A stretch of 54,481 nt of DNA. Source: JBMOPD01 sp049323615. GTDB lineage: Bacteria > Bacillota > Desulfotomaculia > Desulfotomaculales > Desulfocucumaceae. The position numbers were made by a program, and so were the translations under genes. Positions 8,014 through 16,563 of the stretch are shown piece by piece. Under the pieces are notes generated by a model. It saw nothing but the letters and a program-made list of their open reading frames with translations, was not told the origin of the DNA and searched no databases. The stretch's first letter is position 1, and each line of letters opens with the position of its first letter. The stretch covers positions 1 to 54,481 of the forward strand of contig JBMOPD010000042.1 in NCBI GenBank assembly GCA_049323615.1, given 5' to 3'.

Positions 8014-8879
8014 AGCGGCCGGCCGTCAGAGGAGATACAATACGGATGTCCTGTGAAACAGCGGCGGATGCTTTAAAGCCCCCGAAAAACCGGTCAAATG
8101 CCCGCATGTTCCTGGGCAAACTCTATTTCACCTGGCGGCGCCATCTCTCCTGGACCATAAACGGGGCGGGACTGGCCCGGACAATAAGCCCGGATTCCCC
8201 CCTGCCCTTCGTTGTTTGCCGGCACCAGACACCTCTTTTGCGCCGGCTGCGCAATGTGGACATGCGGCTGCAGCACAATAAGATCATCAACCTTAAGCTG
8301 GCAGCCGGGCGTATCAACGGCGTCATCCTCCGGCCCGGCGAGACGTTCTCTTTCTGGCGCCTGGTGGGAAAGCCCACCCGGAAAAAGGGCTACGTGGAAG
8401 GAATGGTTCTGTTCAACGGATCGTTTTACCCCGGTGTGGGCGGCGGCCTCTGCCAGCTGTCCAACCTGATCTACTGGATGGCCCTGCATACTCCCCTGAC
8501 CGTCACCGAGCGCTGGAGGCACAGCTACGACGTTTTCCCGGACTGTGACCGCAGCCAGCCCTTCGGCAGCGGCGCCACGGTGGCATACAACTATATCGAC
8601 CTGCAGATTCGCAATGATACCGGCCGGGATTACCAGTTGCTGGTATGGGTGGGGGACACCCACCTGCACGGGGAGTGGCGGTCCGGGCGGCCCGGTGAAT
8701 TGTGGTACCAGGTATACGAGAGCGATCACCGCATCACCCACCAGTGGTGGGGCGGCTACACCCGGCACAACGTGCTCCGGCGCAGAGTATTTGACGCTGA
8801 CAACAATCTGATTGGAGATGAATATCTAATAGAAAACCACGCTGTAATGATGTACAATCCGCTGCTTCCAGGCCTTTAA
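8010..8879 (+). CDS. VanW family protein
   Basis: 289 residues. The C-terminal two thirds is a VanW domain: NVDMRLQHNKIINLKLAA, PGETFSFWRLVGKPTRKKGY and GVGGGLCQLSNLIYWMALH are characteristic. Function of the domain is unknown; the family is named after a vanB-cluster gene but occurs widely in Firmicutes without resistance genes, and none are here. GTG 8010 is chosen because AGGGGAGG lies 6 nt upstream and it overlaps the lipoprotein stop; ATG 8046 is possible. No signal peptide is seen, unlike many VanW proteins. Confidence 0.85.
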   Translation: MKRPAVRGDTIRMSCETAADALKPPKNRSNARMFLGKLYFTWRRHLSWTINGAGLARTISPDSPLPFVVCRHQTPLLRRLRNVDMRLQHNKIINLKLAAGRINGVILRPGETFSFWRLVGKPTRKKGYVEGMVLFNGSFYPGVGGGLCQLSNLIYWMALHTPLTVTERWRHSYDVFPDCDRSQPFGSGATVAYNYIDLQIRNDTGRDYQLLVWVGDTHLHGEWRSGRPGELWYQVYESDHRITHQWWGGYTRHNVLRRRVFDADNNLIGDEYLIENHAVMMYNPLLPGL

Positions 8880-9136
8880 TCTTTTATCCCCAGCCCCTCC
8901 ATCTTCAGGTAAAGCCGCGAGCGGCTCATGTTCAGCAGCCTGGCCGCCTTGGCCTTGTTTCCACCAGTTTTTACCAGGGCCTTCAGTATCGCCTCCCGCT
9001 CGGCCCGGCGCACCCTCTGCTTTAAGGTGTCCTCACCGCAGTCCCCGTCCTTTTCCGGTGCCGCCGCCCCGCCGGTCAGCAGGTAGCCGCCCGGCAAAAT
9101 CCCTCTTTCAGCCAAAGGAATTAACCCCTTTTTCAT
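8876..9136 (-). CDS. Orphan Fis-type helix-turn-helix protein
   Basis: 86 residues. The last ~48 form the Fis-family DNA-binding domain that closes sigma-54 activators (GGNKAKAARLLNMSRSRLYLK). There is no AAA+ domain, so it cannot activate sigma-54 by itself. It could be the 3' relic of an activator or a free-standing DNA-binding protein. Its recognition helix (SRSRLYLK) differs from the two full activators here (SRSRFYEK). Tail-to-tail with vanW by 4 bp. The ATG at 9136 has a poor ribosome site; TTG about 9112 after AAGGGG is an alternative. Confidence 0.65.
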   Translation of the reverse strand: MKKGLIPLAERGILPGGYLLTGGAAAPEKDGDCGEDTLKQRVRRAEREAILKALVKTGGNKAKAARLLNMSRSRLYLKMEGLGIKD

Positions 9137-9377
9137 TCCCTGTAGAGACCACTTACCATCCCTTTCGCTGCTTTTTACTTTAAAGGGAAATTAAAGACAT
9201 GTCGGGTATATAAATATAAAAATATAACAGTTTGGCAGCGAATCCATTGTCTGGATGTGGCTTTTTCTTTTTATATACATTTTTCCCATTATTGATTTAC
9301 ATGAACAAGGTTACTTAATTTAAGTAGCAAAAGAAACGTGTTCACCGGCTAAATCATGGTAACCTTTTATATTTTTG
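9137..9377. other. AT-rich spacer with no gene
   Basis: An AT-rich stretch in contrast with the surrounding GC-rich DNA. It contains several TATA-like runs and no ORF or strong hairpin that I can support. It probably holds promoters for the divergent HTH gene and comA. Confidence 0.6.
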
Positions 9378-9406
9378 TTGAATACCTTAAAACATACCGT
9401 TAATTT
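9378..9406 (+). promoter_or_regulatory. Sigma-A-type promoter for comA
   Basis: TTGAAT at 9378-9383, a 17-nt spacer, then TAATTT at 9401-9406; start codon 43 nt further on. Confidence 0.5.
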
Positions 9407-9448
9407 AAGTTCACCCCCGGATGTAAAGTTATTGAAAGGAGAGTAAAA

Positions 9449-10249
9449 ATGATCGCTCATAACTCCGGCACGGCATGGCGGGGTATTGTCAGTTTTCCCC
9501 TGGGGGGCAGGAACCCCAAGCCCAGAGAACAGGGACTGACCATGATCATCGACAAGGGAATGGGCCTGGCGGAAACCAGGGATTTGCTGAACATCGCCGG
9601 TGAATACATCGATTTGATCAAGCTTGCTTTCGGCACCTCAGCCCTCTACAATAAGAATATTCTACCTGAAAAAATTGAGCTGGCGAAGTCCTGCGGCATC
9701 GAGATATATCCCGGGGGCACCTTTCTGGAGGTGGCCATCCTCCAGGATAAGCTGGAAGATTTTCTTTACCTGGCCAGGGATCTGGGCTTCACGTGCATTG
9801 AGGTTTCGGACGGGACAATCACACTGCACCCGGAGGTGAGAGAGCGGGCCATCATAAGGGCCGCTGAAATGGGCTTCAGGGTGCTCACGGAGGTGGGCAA
9901 AAAACATGAGGACGACCGGGCGCCGGTCCTGGAGATGGCGGCCTTGATTAAATCGGACCTGAAAAACGGGGCTTACAGGGTAATCGTGGAAGGCAGGGAA
10001 TCGGGCACCGGCGTCGGCCTTTACGACAGGCACGGCAACTTCATCAAGGACGACTTTGAACGGCTCCTGGAGGAGATTCAGGACCCCAGGGTAATCATGT
10101 GGGAGGCCCCCAACAAAGACCAGCAGCTTGAGCTGATTACCCGGTTCGGCCCCAACGTCAACCTGGGCAACATCCCCACCAATGAAGTCCTTGCCCTGGA
10201 GGCACTGCGGGTGGGCCTCCGCTCTGACTCCCTCAGGATAACCCTTTAA
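9449..10249 (+). CDS. comA: Phosphosulfolactate synthase (ComA family)
   Basis: 266 residues, TIM-barrel protein of the ComA/YitD family: adds sulfite to phosphoenolpyruvate to make (R)-phosphosulfolactate. Recognisable segments are GLTMIIDKGMGL, YIDLIKLAFGTSA, EIYPGGTFLEVAI, CIEVSDGTI, LTEVGKK, IVEGRESGTG and MWEAPNKDQQ, and NLGNIPTNEVLALEALR near the end. In archaea this leads to coenzyme M; in spore-formers it is linked to sulfolactate in spores. The other com genes are not in the window, so the product's fate is open. ATG follows AAAGGAGAGTAAAA. Monocistronic, with its own promoter and terminator. Confidence 0.9.
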   Translation: MIAHNSGTAWRGIVSFPLGGRNPKPREQGLTMIIDKGMGLAETRDLLNIAGEYIDLIKLAFGTSALYNKNILPEKIELAKSCGIEIYPGGTFLEVAILQDKLEDFLYLARDLGFTCIEVSDGTITLHPEVRERAIIRAAEMGFRVLTEVGKKHEDDRAPVLEMAALIKSDLKNGAYRVIVEGRESGTGVGLYDRHGNFIKDDFERLLEEIQDPRVIMWEAPNKDQQLELITRFGPNVNLGNIPTNEVLALEALRVGLRSDSLRITL

Positions 10250-10267
10250 ATACAGGTAAAGCATTAA

Positions 10268-10303
10268 CAGGCTGCTGACACACGTCAACAGCCTTCTTTC
10301 TTA
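10268..10303 (+). terminator. Terminator after comA
   Basis: Stem AGGCTG/CAGCCT (10269-10274 with 10289-10294), inner GAC/GTC, followed by TTCTTTCTT. Confidence 0.75.
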
Positions 10304-10334
10304 AAGCCCGTCTTCTCCGGCATTAACGGGGCCG

Positions 10335-11792
10335 CTATTCCTCCTGCTCAATGCCGGCAATGACCCTGGCCAGCTTTTTTTTGTGCTCCAGGTTGGCCTG
10401 GCGGGAGATCATAATCCGCTGGGCCTGGGGCGAACCGGCGCCGTGCATGGACTCGGTGCGGTACCCCACGGCGGCGCAGCCCAGGGTGAGGTTCTCCACC
10501 AGGCGCAGCATCCGCATCCGGTGCTCCGTGGGCGCCGAGGCCACGCCCCTGAGGTATTTTTCAATATAAGGCCCGATCTCCGGGTGGCGGAAGTCCTTTT
10601 CCGAAGGCATGGTCACCATCAGGCCGCCGGCGATATCCTCGGCCAGACGGGCAATCTCGTAGGGGAACCGGGTGACGTTCTGCTTGCAGACATTGGCCAG
10701 GAGCAGGTCAATCAGGTAAGTGCCCGAAGCGGTGCGGCGCCCCTGGCAGGAGCAGGCAATGCCGCAGGAGAACAGGGTTTCGTTCAGGTGAATCATCTCA
10801 ATTATTTTATCCCTGACATGGGACGCCCCGGCCGTCCCGTTATAGTCGGCCATCATAGCCGCGGCGCCAATCAGCACATCCCCCACACCAACCTTGCAGC
10901 CCCCGTAACTCTGGCGGTGGTAGCCGGCGAAGCGTTCCACCAGGGCGCCGGAAAACTGATGCTCCCGGCACATGAAGACCCTCTCCCGGGGAACAAAAAC
11001 ATCCTCAAAGATGACCAGGGCCTCATGGCCGCCGTAACGGGCATTGCCCACATCGATCGGCGAGCCTTCCAGTTTTCTGGTGTCGCAGGACTGCCGGCCG
11101 TAAATGTAAAATATCCCGGGGGAGTCGCTGGGCAGGGCGAAGGACACCGCGTAATCCCGGTCCTCCCCGGTCATGGCGATGGTGGGCATGACCAGTATTT
11201 CGTGCGAGTTTACCGCCCCGGTCTGGTGGGCCTTGGCTCCCCGCACCACCAGGCCCCCGGAAGTTTCCTTGACCACGCGCAGATACATGTCCGGGTCGGC
11301 CTGCTGGCTGGGGCGCAAGCTTCGGTCACCCTTGGGGTCGGTCATGGCCCCGTCCACAACCAGGTCGTTTTCCTGCACATACTTCAGGAAACGCCGAAAC
11401 CTCCCGTGGTACTCCGTCCCCAACTTCCGGTCCATCTCGAAGGTCACGCTGTCGATGGCATTGATGGCGTCCATGCCCACGCAGCGCTGGAAGCAGGCCG
11501 CCGTCTTCTGCCCCAACAGGCGCAGCATCTGCACCTTGCGCACCAGGTCGCCGGTGCTCTGGTGCAGGTGGGTGAACCGGTTGATGGTCCCGCCGGTCAG
11601 ACTGGAGGTGGCTGTCATCAGTTCGCTGTAACGTTCATCCATGGCCAGTTCATATGTTTTAGCCACCGAGTTGACTGACGGGCGGATAACCGGGTGGTCA
11701 ACAAAATCCCTGACCGGTTCGCCAAACATGTACACCTTCAGATCAAGCCCGCGCAGACTGTCAATGTATTCCTGTACGGTTTTTAAAGCCAT
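10335..11792 (-). CDS. abfD: 4-hydroxybutyryl-CoA dehydratase-like flavoprotein
   Basis: 485 residues of the 4-hydroxyphenylacetate 3-hydroxylase/AbfD fold. It keeps the iron-sulfur ligands that mark true dehydratases: CFQRC (C-x3-C) near residue 100 and HRQSYGGC (H-x6-C) near residue 290. These bind the [4Fe-4S] cluster used with FAD for radical dehydration of 4-hydroxybutyryl-CoA to crotonyl-CoA, also giving vinylacetyl-CoA isomerase activity. The thiolase/Hbd/Bcd genes 2.5 kb away could use the crotonyl-CoA. ATG 11792 is favoured over GTG 11804 because GGGGTGG lies upstream of the ATG. Single gene, convergent with comA. Confidence 0.85.
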   Translation of the reverse strand: MALKTVQEYIDSLRGLDLKVYMFGEPVRDFVDHPVIRPSVNSVAKTYELAMDERYSELMTATSSLTGGTINRFTHLHQSTGDLVRKVQMLRLLGQKTAACFQRCVGMDAINAIDSVTFEMDRKLGTEYHGRFRRFLKYVQENDLVVDGAMTDPKGDRSLRPSQQADPDMYLRVVKETSGGLVVRGAKAHQTGAVNSHEILVMPTIAMTGEDRDYAVSFALPSDSPGIFYIYGRQSCDTRKLEGSPIDVGNARYGGHEALVIFEDVFVPRERVFMCREHQFSGALVERFAGYHRQSYGGCKVGVGDVLIGAAAMMADYNGTAGASHVRDKIIEMIHLNETLFSCGIACSCQGRRTASGTYLIDLLLANVCKQNVTRFPYEIARLAEDIAGGLMVTMPSEKDFRHPEIGPYIEKYLRGVASAPTEHRMRMLRLVENLTLGCAAVGYRTESMHGAGSPQAQRIMISRQANLEHKKKLARVIAGIEQEE

Positions 11793-11984
11793 CCGTTCCA
11801 CCACCCCTTTTAATTATGCCTACTAATATTATACAGACCGGCGCCATACCCCTGCATCCCAATCCAGGGTTGCCGCCTTTAATATATCATCCCGTCTGCA
11901 CGGCAGTATCACGGATTTGGCTGGTAATACTATCCAGCCCCGGCACATATATTATCCTCAGGATAAAGTAACGGGGGATATTTT

Positions 11985-12437
11985 ATGCCGGGGGTCTCCA
12001 TGCTGGTGGCGCTGCTGCTGATTGGAATAGTGGCCCGCTCCAACCTCATTGCCATTGCCGCCTGCGTCCTGCTGATACTGCGGTTTTCCAACCTGCATTT
12101 TGTATTTCCCATTCTGGAAAGGCGCGGCCTGGAAGCGGGGCTGCTTTTCCTGCTGCTCTCCATCCTTGTCCCCATAGCCCAGGGGGTAGTCACCGGAAAG
12201 GACCTGGTTTACAACATAACCTCCCTGCCGGGAATTTTGGCCATAATCGGCGGGGCCATGGCCACGCACATGAACGCCCAGGGGCTGAAACTGCTCGGCC
12301 TGAAGCCGGAGACCATCTTCGGCATGGTCATCGGTTCCATCTTCGGCATAGTGTTCTTTCATGGCGTCCCGGTGGGGCCGCTGATGGCCGCCGGGATAGC
12401 GGCACTGTACCTGGAAATTTTAAACAGGAACAGATAA
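11985..12437 (+). CDS. UPF0756 (DUF441) membrane protein
   Basis: 150 residues, four or five hydrophobic segments, ending in a short basic tail (EILNRNR). Segments such as GLLFLLLSILVPIA, LPGILAIIGGAMATHMNAQG and GMVIGSIFGIVFFHGVPVGP are typical of the YeaL/UPF0756 family of small integral membrane proteins. Function is unknown. ATG 11985 has GGGGGATATTTT upstream; a second ATG at 12000 is possible. Divergent from the AbfD-like gene and convergent with rluD. Confidence 0.85.
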   Translation: MPGVSMLVALLLIGIVARSNLIAIAACVLLILRFSNLHFVFPILERRGLEAGLLFLLLSILVPIAQGVVTGKDLVYNITSLPGILAIIGGAMATHMNAQGLKLLGLKPETIFGMVIGSIFGIVFFHGVPVGPLMAAGIAALYLEILNRNR

Positions 12438-12469
12438 CTCCCGGCTATGATAAACTTCGCCTAACCTTG

Positions 12470-13402
12470 TCAGCCTCTGAGCTTATCCAGAATCCCCTGC
12501 AGATCTCCCGGCAGCGGGGCCTCAAAGGCCATCTTTTCCCCGCTGCGGGGGTGAACAAACCCCAGCAGCCCGGCGTGCAAAAACTGTCCTTCCAGGCCAA
12601 ACCTGTTTCTTCCCGGGCCGTACTTCAGGTCCCCCAGCAGCGGGTGCCCCAGGTAGGCCATGTGCACCCTGATCTGGTGGGTGCGCCCGGTTTCCAGCCG
12701 CAGTTCCAGGTATGACAAATCCCTGTAACTCTCCAGCACCCTGTAGTGGGTAACGGCCGGTTTACCGTTCCTGGCCACCACCGCCATTTTCTGGCGGTCC
12801 CGGGGGTGGCGGCCGATGGGAGCGTCCACAACCCCCCGGTCACTTTTCAAAACCCCGTGGGCCATGGCCAGGTATCGCCGTTCCACCGTCCTGGCGCTTA
12901 ACTGGCGGGCCAGTTCCAGGTGGGCGAAATCATTCTTGGCCACCATTAAGAGGCCCGAGGTATCCTTGTCCAGCCTGTGCACTATTCCGGGCCGCATAAC
13001 CCCGTTGATCCCGGAGAGGTCGCGGCAGCGGTTCAGCAGCGCATTGACCAGCGTCCCGGAATAATTCCCCTCCGCCGGGTGCACCACCATGCCCCTGGGC
13101 TTGTTGACCACCACCACGTCGGCGTCCTCATAATATATATCCAGGGGGATCGGCTCGGGTTCAACCACCGGTTCAACGGGCGGGGGAACCCTCAGGATGA
13201 CCGAATCACCCGGTTTTACCCGGTGGCTGGCCTTTGCCGGCAGGCCGTTGACCTCCACCATTCCACCGTCAATCAGTTTTTGTATGTGAGACCTGCTCAG
13301 TTCGGGGTTCTCGCCGGACAGAAAAACATCCAGCCGACGCCCCGAATCGGCCTCACCGACATCACAGCAATGAATCTGATACACCGTCCCGGCCACCCCC
13401 AT
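12470..13402 (-). CDS. rluD: RluD-family 23S rRNA pseudouridine synthase
   Basis: 310 residues. N-terminal S4 RNA-binding domain (RLDVFLSGENPELSRSHIQKLI), then the pseudouridine synthase core with the catalytic Asp in HRLDKDTSGLL and the later GRTHQIRVHMAYLGHPLLGD. It isomerises uridines in 23S rRNA; the exact position cannot be told from sequence because Bacillota have several paralogues (YlyB sits next to lspA in Bacillus). The ATG overlaps the lspA stop (TGATG), so translation is coupled. Confidence 0.93.
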   Translation of the reverse strand: MGVAGTVYQIHCCDVGEADSGRRLDVFLSGENPELSRSHIQKLIDGGMVEVNGLPAKASHRVKPGDSVILRVPPPVEPVVEPEPIPLDIYYEDADVVVVNKPRGMVVHPAEGNYSGTLVNALLNRCRDLSGINGVMRPGIVHRLDKDTSGLLMVAKNDFAHLELARQLSARTVERRYLAMAHGVLKSDRGVVDAPIGRHPRDRQKMAVVARNGKPAVTHYRVLESYRDLSYLELRLETGRTHQIRVHMAYLGHPLLGDLKYGPGRNRFGLEGQFLHAGLLGFVHPRSGEKMAFEAPLPGDLQGILDKLRG

Positions 13403-13839
13403 CAGGCTTTCCTGTCCATCCTCCAGAGGACAATGATCAGCAGGCCGGCGCCGGTTACAATGGCTGAATCCGCCAGGTTAAAAACCGGCCATACCCTGAA
13501 GTCAAGAAAATCAACCACTTCACCGAAGCGGATCCTGTCCGCCAGATTGCCCAGGGATCCTCCTACCACCAGTCCCAGGGCCACCGGCAACAGCCCGCCC
13601 TTAATCCCCCGTTTCCAGTAAAAAATGACGATCCCGGCAATTACCAGGAGGGTGATCGCGATAAAAAAAGCCGTCCGGTAAGCCAGAAGGCCGAAGGCCG
13701 CCCCCGGGTTGTGTATATAAGTAATATGGAAAATATTCTCAATAACCGGGATCGACTGGCCCCGGTGCATGGTTGTCATGATATACATCTTGCTGGCCTG
13801 GTCCAGAAGAAAAGTGCACAGGGAAACAATAAAAAACAA
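13402..13839 (-). CDS. lspA: Lipoprotein signal peptidase (SPase II)
   Basis: 145 residues with four membrane segments and both catalytic aspartates: GNLADRIRFGEVVDFLDF and FNLADSAI. It removes signal peptides from prolipoproteins in the membrane; the lipoprotein at 7285 would be a substrate. NPGAAFG, a conserved periplasmic motif, is present. The TTG start follows GGAGG at 9 nt; no better start occurs upstream. Overlaps rluD, an arrangement conserved in Bacillota. Confidence 0.95.
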   Translation of the reverse strand: MFFIVSLCTFLLDQASKMYIMTTMHRGQSIPVIENIFHITYIHNPGAAFGLLAYRTAFFIAITLLVIAGIVIFYWKRGIKGGLLPVALGLVVGGSLGNLADRIRFGEVVDFLDFRVWPVFNLADSAIVTGAGLLIIVLWRMDRKA

Positions 13840-14159
13840 CGCTCAATACCTCCACAATACCAGTATTATACCCCCAACAAACCGCCGGCAGTCAGCCGCC
13901 GGCTATTTCAGAGTAGTTGCCCATGCCGCAAGCGGCGCCGCGAATCCATGAAAATACCCTCATTCCGGCTTTTTCTATTCTGAATTCTGGATTCTGGATT
14001 CCTTGATTCTGGATTCCTGACCTATAAGCTTTTCAGGATAAGCTATTAATCCCCAACCCCTATATTACCATCCTCACACCCCGCCCACAATCAAAAACTG
14101 ATTATTAATGCCTGTTTAAAGGATTTGGAGCGGTGACTTATTTCACTTTTTTCTGATAA
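13840..14159. other. Gene-free spacer upstream of the thiolase operon
   Basis: 480 bp separate lspA and the thiolase. The left part contains GCCGGC-rich repeats (13872-13895) and the GGATTCTGG repeat described separately. No convincing ORF is found on either strand. Confidence 0.6.
13977..14021. repeat. Intergenic TTCTGAATTCTGGATTCTG repeat, copy 2
   Basis: ATTCTGAATTCTGGATTCTGG followed by further GATTCTGGATTCC units. Shares its core with 2640-2668 (opposite orientation) and 16464-16499. Confidence 0.7.
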
Positions 14160-14188
14160 TTGAAGGACTTTAGTGAAAAAAATAGAAT
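14160..14188 (+). promoter_or_regulatory. Sigma-A-type promoter for the thiolase operon
   Basis: TTGAAG at 14160-14165, 17-nt spacer, TAGAAT at 14183-14188. The leader to the thiolase ATG is about 125 nt and includes a CAGCTG...CAGCTG inverted arrangement at 14259-14285. Confidence 0.45.
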
Positions 14189-14319
14189 TTTTAATTTCAA
14201 AAAATACATAAACATCCCCCGGCGGATGATGAAACAGCGGTTGTTTTTTCTGTTTTCAGCTGCCGGTGGACGACGGCTGACAGCTGTTTATAGTCAAAGT
14301 AAGGAGAGGGGAGAAGTTA

Positions 14320-15504
14320 ATGGACGACATTGTTATTGCTGCGGGGGTAAGGAGTCCCATCGGGGATTTCGGCGGCGCCTTCAAGAACCTTCTTTGCAAC
14401 CAGATGCTGGTTCCGTTGATAAAAGAGGTCATTGCCCGGGCCGGCATAGACGGTGCCCAGGTCGATGACGTAATTATGGGGTGCTGCGCCCAGCACACCG
14501 CCGAGCCCAATCTCGGGCGCACCGCCGCCCTTCTGGCCGGCCTGCCCAAGGAGGTTACCGGCATGACCATTCAGCGCCAGTGTTCTTCCGGAATGCAGGC
14601 CATTGTTTGCGGCTACCAGCAGATTGCCACCGGTGACTCTGAAATAGTCATAGCCGGCGGGGCCGAATCCATGAGCACAGTTCCCTACACACTGAAGGGA
14701 GCCCGCTGGGGGCAGCGGCTGCAGCACGGGCAGGTGACCGACGCCCTCTGGGAACTGCTCACCGACCCCATCCACCAGATACTGATGGGTGAAACCGCTG
14801 AGCGGCTGGCCGACAAGTACGGCATTTCCCGGGAGGAGCAGGATATCGTGGCATTCCGCAGCCACCAGAACGCCATCAAAGCCATCGATGAAGGCAAGTT
14901 CAGGGAGGAAATACTCCCCATCCCGGTGCCCCAGCGCAAGGGAGAACCGGTTATGGTGGACACCGACGAGCACCCCAGGCGGGACGTTACACTGGAAAAA
15001 CTGGCCAAGCTGCCCCCCACTTTCCGCAAGAACGGCACCGTTACGGCCGGAAACTCCTCGGGACTTAACGACGGGGCGGCCGCGGTGGTGCTGATGACGG
15101 CCACCAGGGCGAGAAAAATGGGGATTAAGCCCCTGGGACGGATTGTCAGCTTCGCCCGGGCCGGCGTGGAGCCGGACCTGATGGGCTACGGCCCGGTGCC
15201 GGCCATTAAAAAGGCCCTGGAGAGGGCGGGCAAGACCCTGGCGGACATTGAGCTGGTAGAGCTGAACGAGGCCTTTGCGGCCCAGTACCTGGCCTGTGAA
15301 AAGCTCCTGGACTTAAACCGCGACATCACCAACGTCAACGGCAGCGGTGTGGGCCTGGGCCACCCGGTGGGCTGCACCGGGGCAAGGATATCGGTAACGT
15401 TGTTGCACGAGATGAAGCGGCGCAATCTGCGCTGGGGCCTGGCCTCCATGTGTGTCGGCGGAGGTATGGGGATGGCCATGGTTTTCGAAAGAGAGAAAGA
15501 TTGA
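14320..15504 (+). CDS. thl: Acetyl-CoA C-acetyltransferase (thiolase)
   Basis: 394 residues. Thiolase with the acyl-accepting Cys in QRQCSSGMQAI near residue 88, His/Glu in the ELNEAFAAQYLA segment and the second Cys in CVGGGMGMAM near the C-terminus (GHPVGCTGAR precedes it). It condenses two acetyl-CoA or cleaves 3-ketoacyl-CoA. The C-terminal NVNGSGVGLGHPVG motif is intact. ATG follows AGGAGAGGGGAGAAGTTA. First gene of a four-gene plus-strand set with hbd, a ligase C-domain and an acyl-CoA dehydrogenase; no crotonase is present in the set. Confidence 0.95.
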   Translation: MDDIVIAAGVRSPIGDFGGAFKNLLCNQMLVPLIKEVIARAGIDGAQVDDVIMGCCAQHTAEPNLGRTAALLAGLPKEVTGMTIQRQCSSGMQAIVCGYQQIATGDSEIVIAGGAESMSTVPYTLKGARWGQRLQHGQVTDALWELLTDPIHQILMGETAERLADKYGISREEQDIVAFRSHQNAIKAIDEGKFREEILPIPVPQRKGEPVMVDTDEHPRRDVTLEKLAKLPPTFRKNGTVTAGNSSGLNDGAAAVVLMTATRARKMGIKPLGRIVSFARAGVEPDLMGYGPVPAIKKALERAGKTLADIELVELNEAFAAQYLACEKLLDLNRDITNVNGSGVGLGHPVGCTGARISVTLLHEMKRRNLRWGLASMCVGGGMGMAMVFEREKD

Positions 15505-15553
15505 GAGTATTTCCAATAACCAATAGCTAACAGCTGCAAAGGGAGGGCTGCAA

Positions 15554-16414
15554 ATGGACATCAAAACCATCGGCGTAATCGGTGCGGGAATTATGGGGTC
15601 GGGCATTGCCCAGGTGGCGGCCCGGGCAGGATTCAACGTGGTAATGCGGGACATAGAGGATTCTTTCGTATCCCGCGGGCTCACCACCATCAGAAAGAAC
15701 ATGGACCGCGAGGTGCAGAAAAACCGCCTCACCCGCGAGGAAGCCGACGGCGTTCTGAACAGGATCAAGGGCACAACGGACATCAACGACCTGGCCGCAT
15801 GCGACTACGTCATCGAGGCGGCTGTCGAGCAAATTGAACTGAAAAAGAAAATATACCGGGAGCTGGACAAGGTATGCCGCCCCGGGGTAATTTTCGCCTC
15901 CAACACCTCCGGCCTCTCCATCACCGAGATGGCCGCGGCAACCGGCAGGCCGGACAAATTCATAGGCATGCATTTCTTTAACCCGGTCCCGGTTATGAAG
16001 CTGGTGGAATTGATCAAGGGAGCCGACACCGACAATGAAACCCTTCAGGTGGCCGCAGATCTGGTGGAGAAGTTCGGCAAGGAATCTATCATGGTAAACG
16101 AGGCGCCCCTTTTTGCCGTCAACCGCATACTGGTTCCCATGCTCAACGAGGCCATGTTCGCGCTCATGGAGGGAGTAGCCTCGGCCGCAGACATCGACAA
16201 GGGCATGATGCTGGGCGCCAATCACCCCATGGGGCCGCTGGCCCTGTCCGATTTAATAGGCCTGGATACTCTTTTAATGGTTGCGGAAACACTGTATAAT
16301 GAAACCGGAGATTCCAAGTACAGGCCGTGCCCGCTGCTGCGCAAAAAGGTCAGGGCCGGCCACCTGGGCAGGAAAACCGGCAAGGGCTTCTACGACTATA
16401 CGAACAACAAATAA
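15554..16414 (+). CDS. hbd: 3-hydroxybutyryl-CoA dehydrogenase
   Basis: 286 residues. NAD-binding N-domain (IGVIGAGIMGSGIAQVAARAGFN; Asp after beta-2 points to NAD), the catalytic HFFNPVPVMKLVE stretch near residue 138, and the C-terminal dimerisation domain with GPLALSDLIGLDTLL. Interconverts acetoacetyl-CoA and 3-hydroxybutyryl-CoA in the cytoplasm. Starts at ATG after GGGAGGGCTGCAA. Separated from the thiolase by a 49-bp spacer that contains CAATAACCAATAGCTAACAGC, one of several odd short repeats in these spacers. Confidence 0.95.
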   Translation: MDIKTIGVIGAGIMGSGIAQVAARAGFNVVMRDIEDSFVSRGLTTIRKNMDREVQKNRLTREEADGVLNRIKGTTDINDLAACDYVIEAAVEQIELKKKIYRELDKVCRPGVIFASNTSGLSITEMAAATGRPDKFIGMHFFNPVPVMKLVELIKGADTDNETLQVAADLVEKFGKESIMVNEAPLFAVNRILVPMLNEAMFALMEGVASAADIDKGMMLGANHPMGPLALSDLIGLDTLLMVAETLYNETGDSKYRPCPLLRKKVRAGHLGRKTGKGFYDYTNNK

Positions 16415-16463
16415 GTGCCCGGAATTGGGAATTGGGGAATAGTGGTTTAACCATCCGTTAAAC

Positions 16464-16499
16464 TGATTCTGGATTCTTATTCTGAATTCTGGATTCTGA
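16464..16499. repeat. Intergenic TTCTGAATTCTGGATTCTG repeat, copy 3
   Basis: CTGATTCTGGATTCTTATTCTGAATTCTGGATTCTGAC between hbd and the next gene. Immediately upstream (16419-16440) lies a GGAATTG tandem. Confidence 0.7.
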
Positions 16500-16563
16500 C
16501 CCCATAGACAATCAAGTAAGCTAATCAACAGGCTGATCAACTAACTACGGAGGTGGGATTGGT

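Noticed and set aside
8010..8879. VanW as evidence of vancomycin resistance
   Set aside because: The domain is widespread; no vanA/B, vanH or vanX genes are present.
11805..11856. Sigma-A promoter for the AbfD-like gene
   Set aside because: A TATAAT is present on the minus strand (11833-11828) but no acceptable -35 at 16-18 nt.
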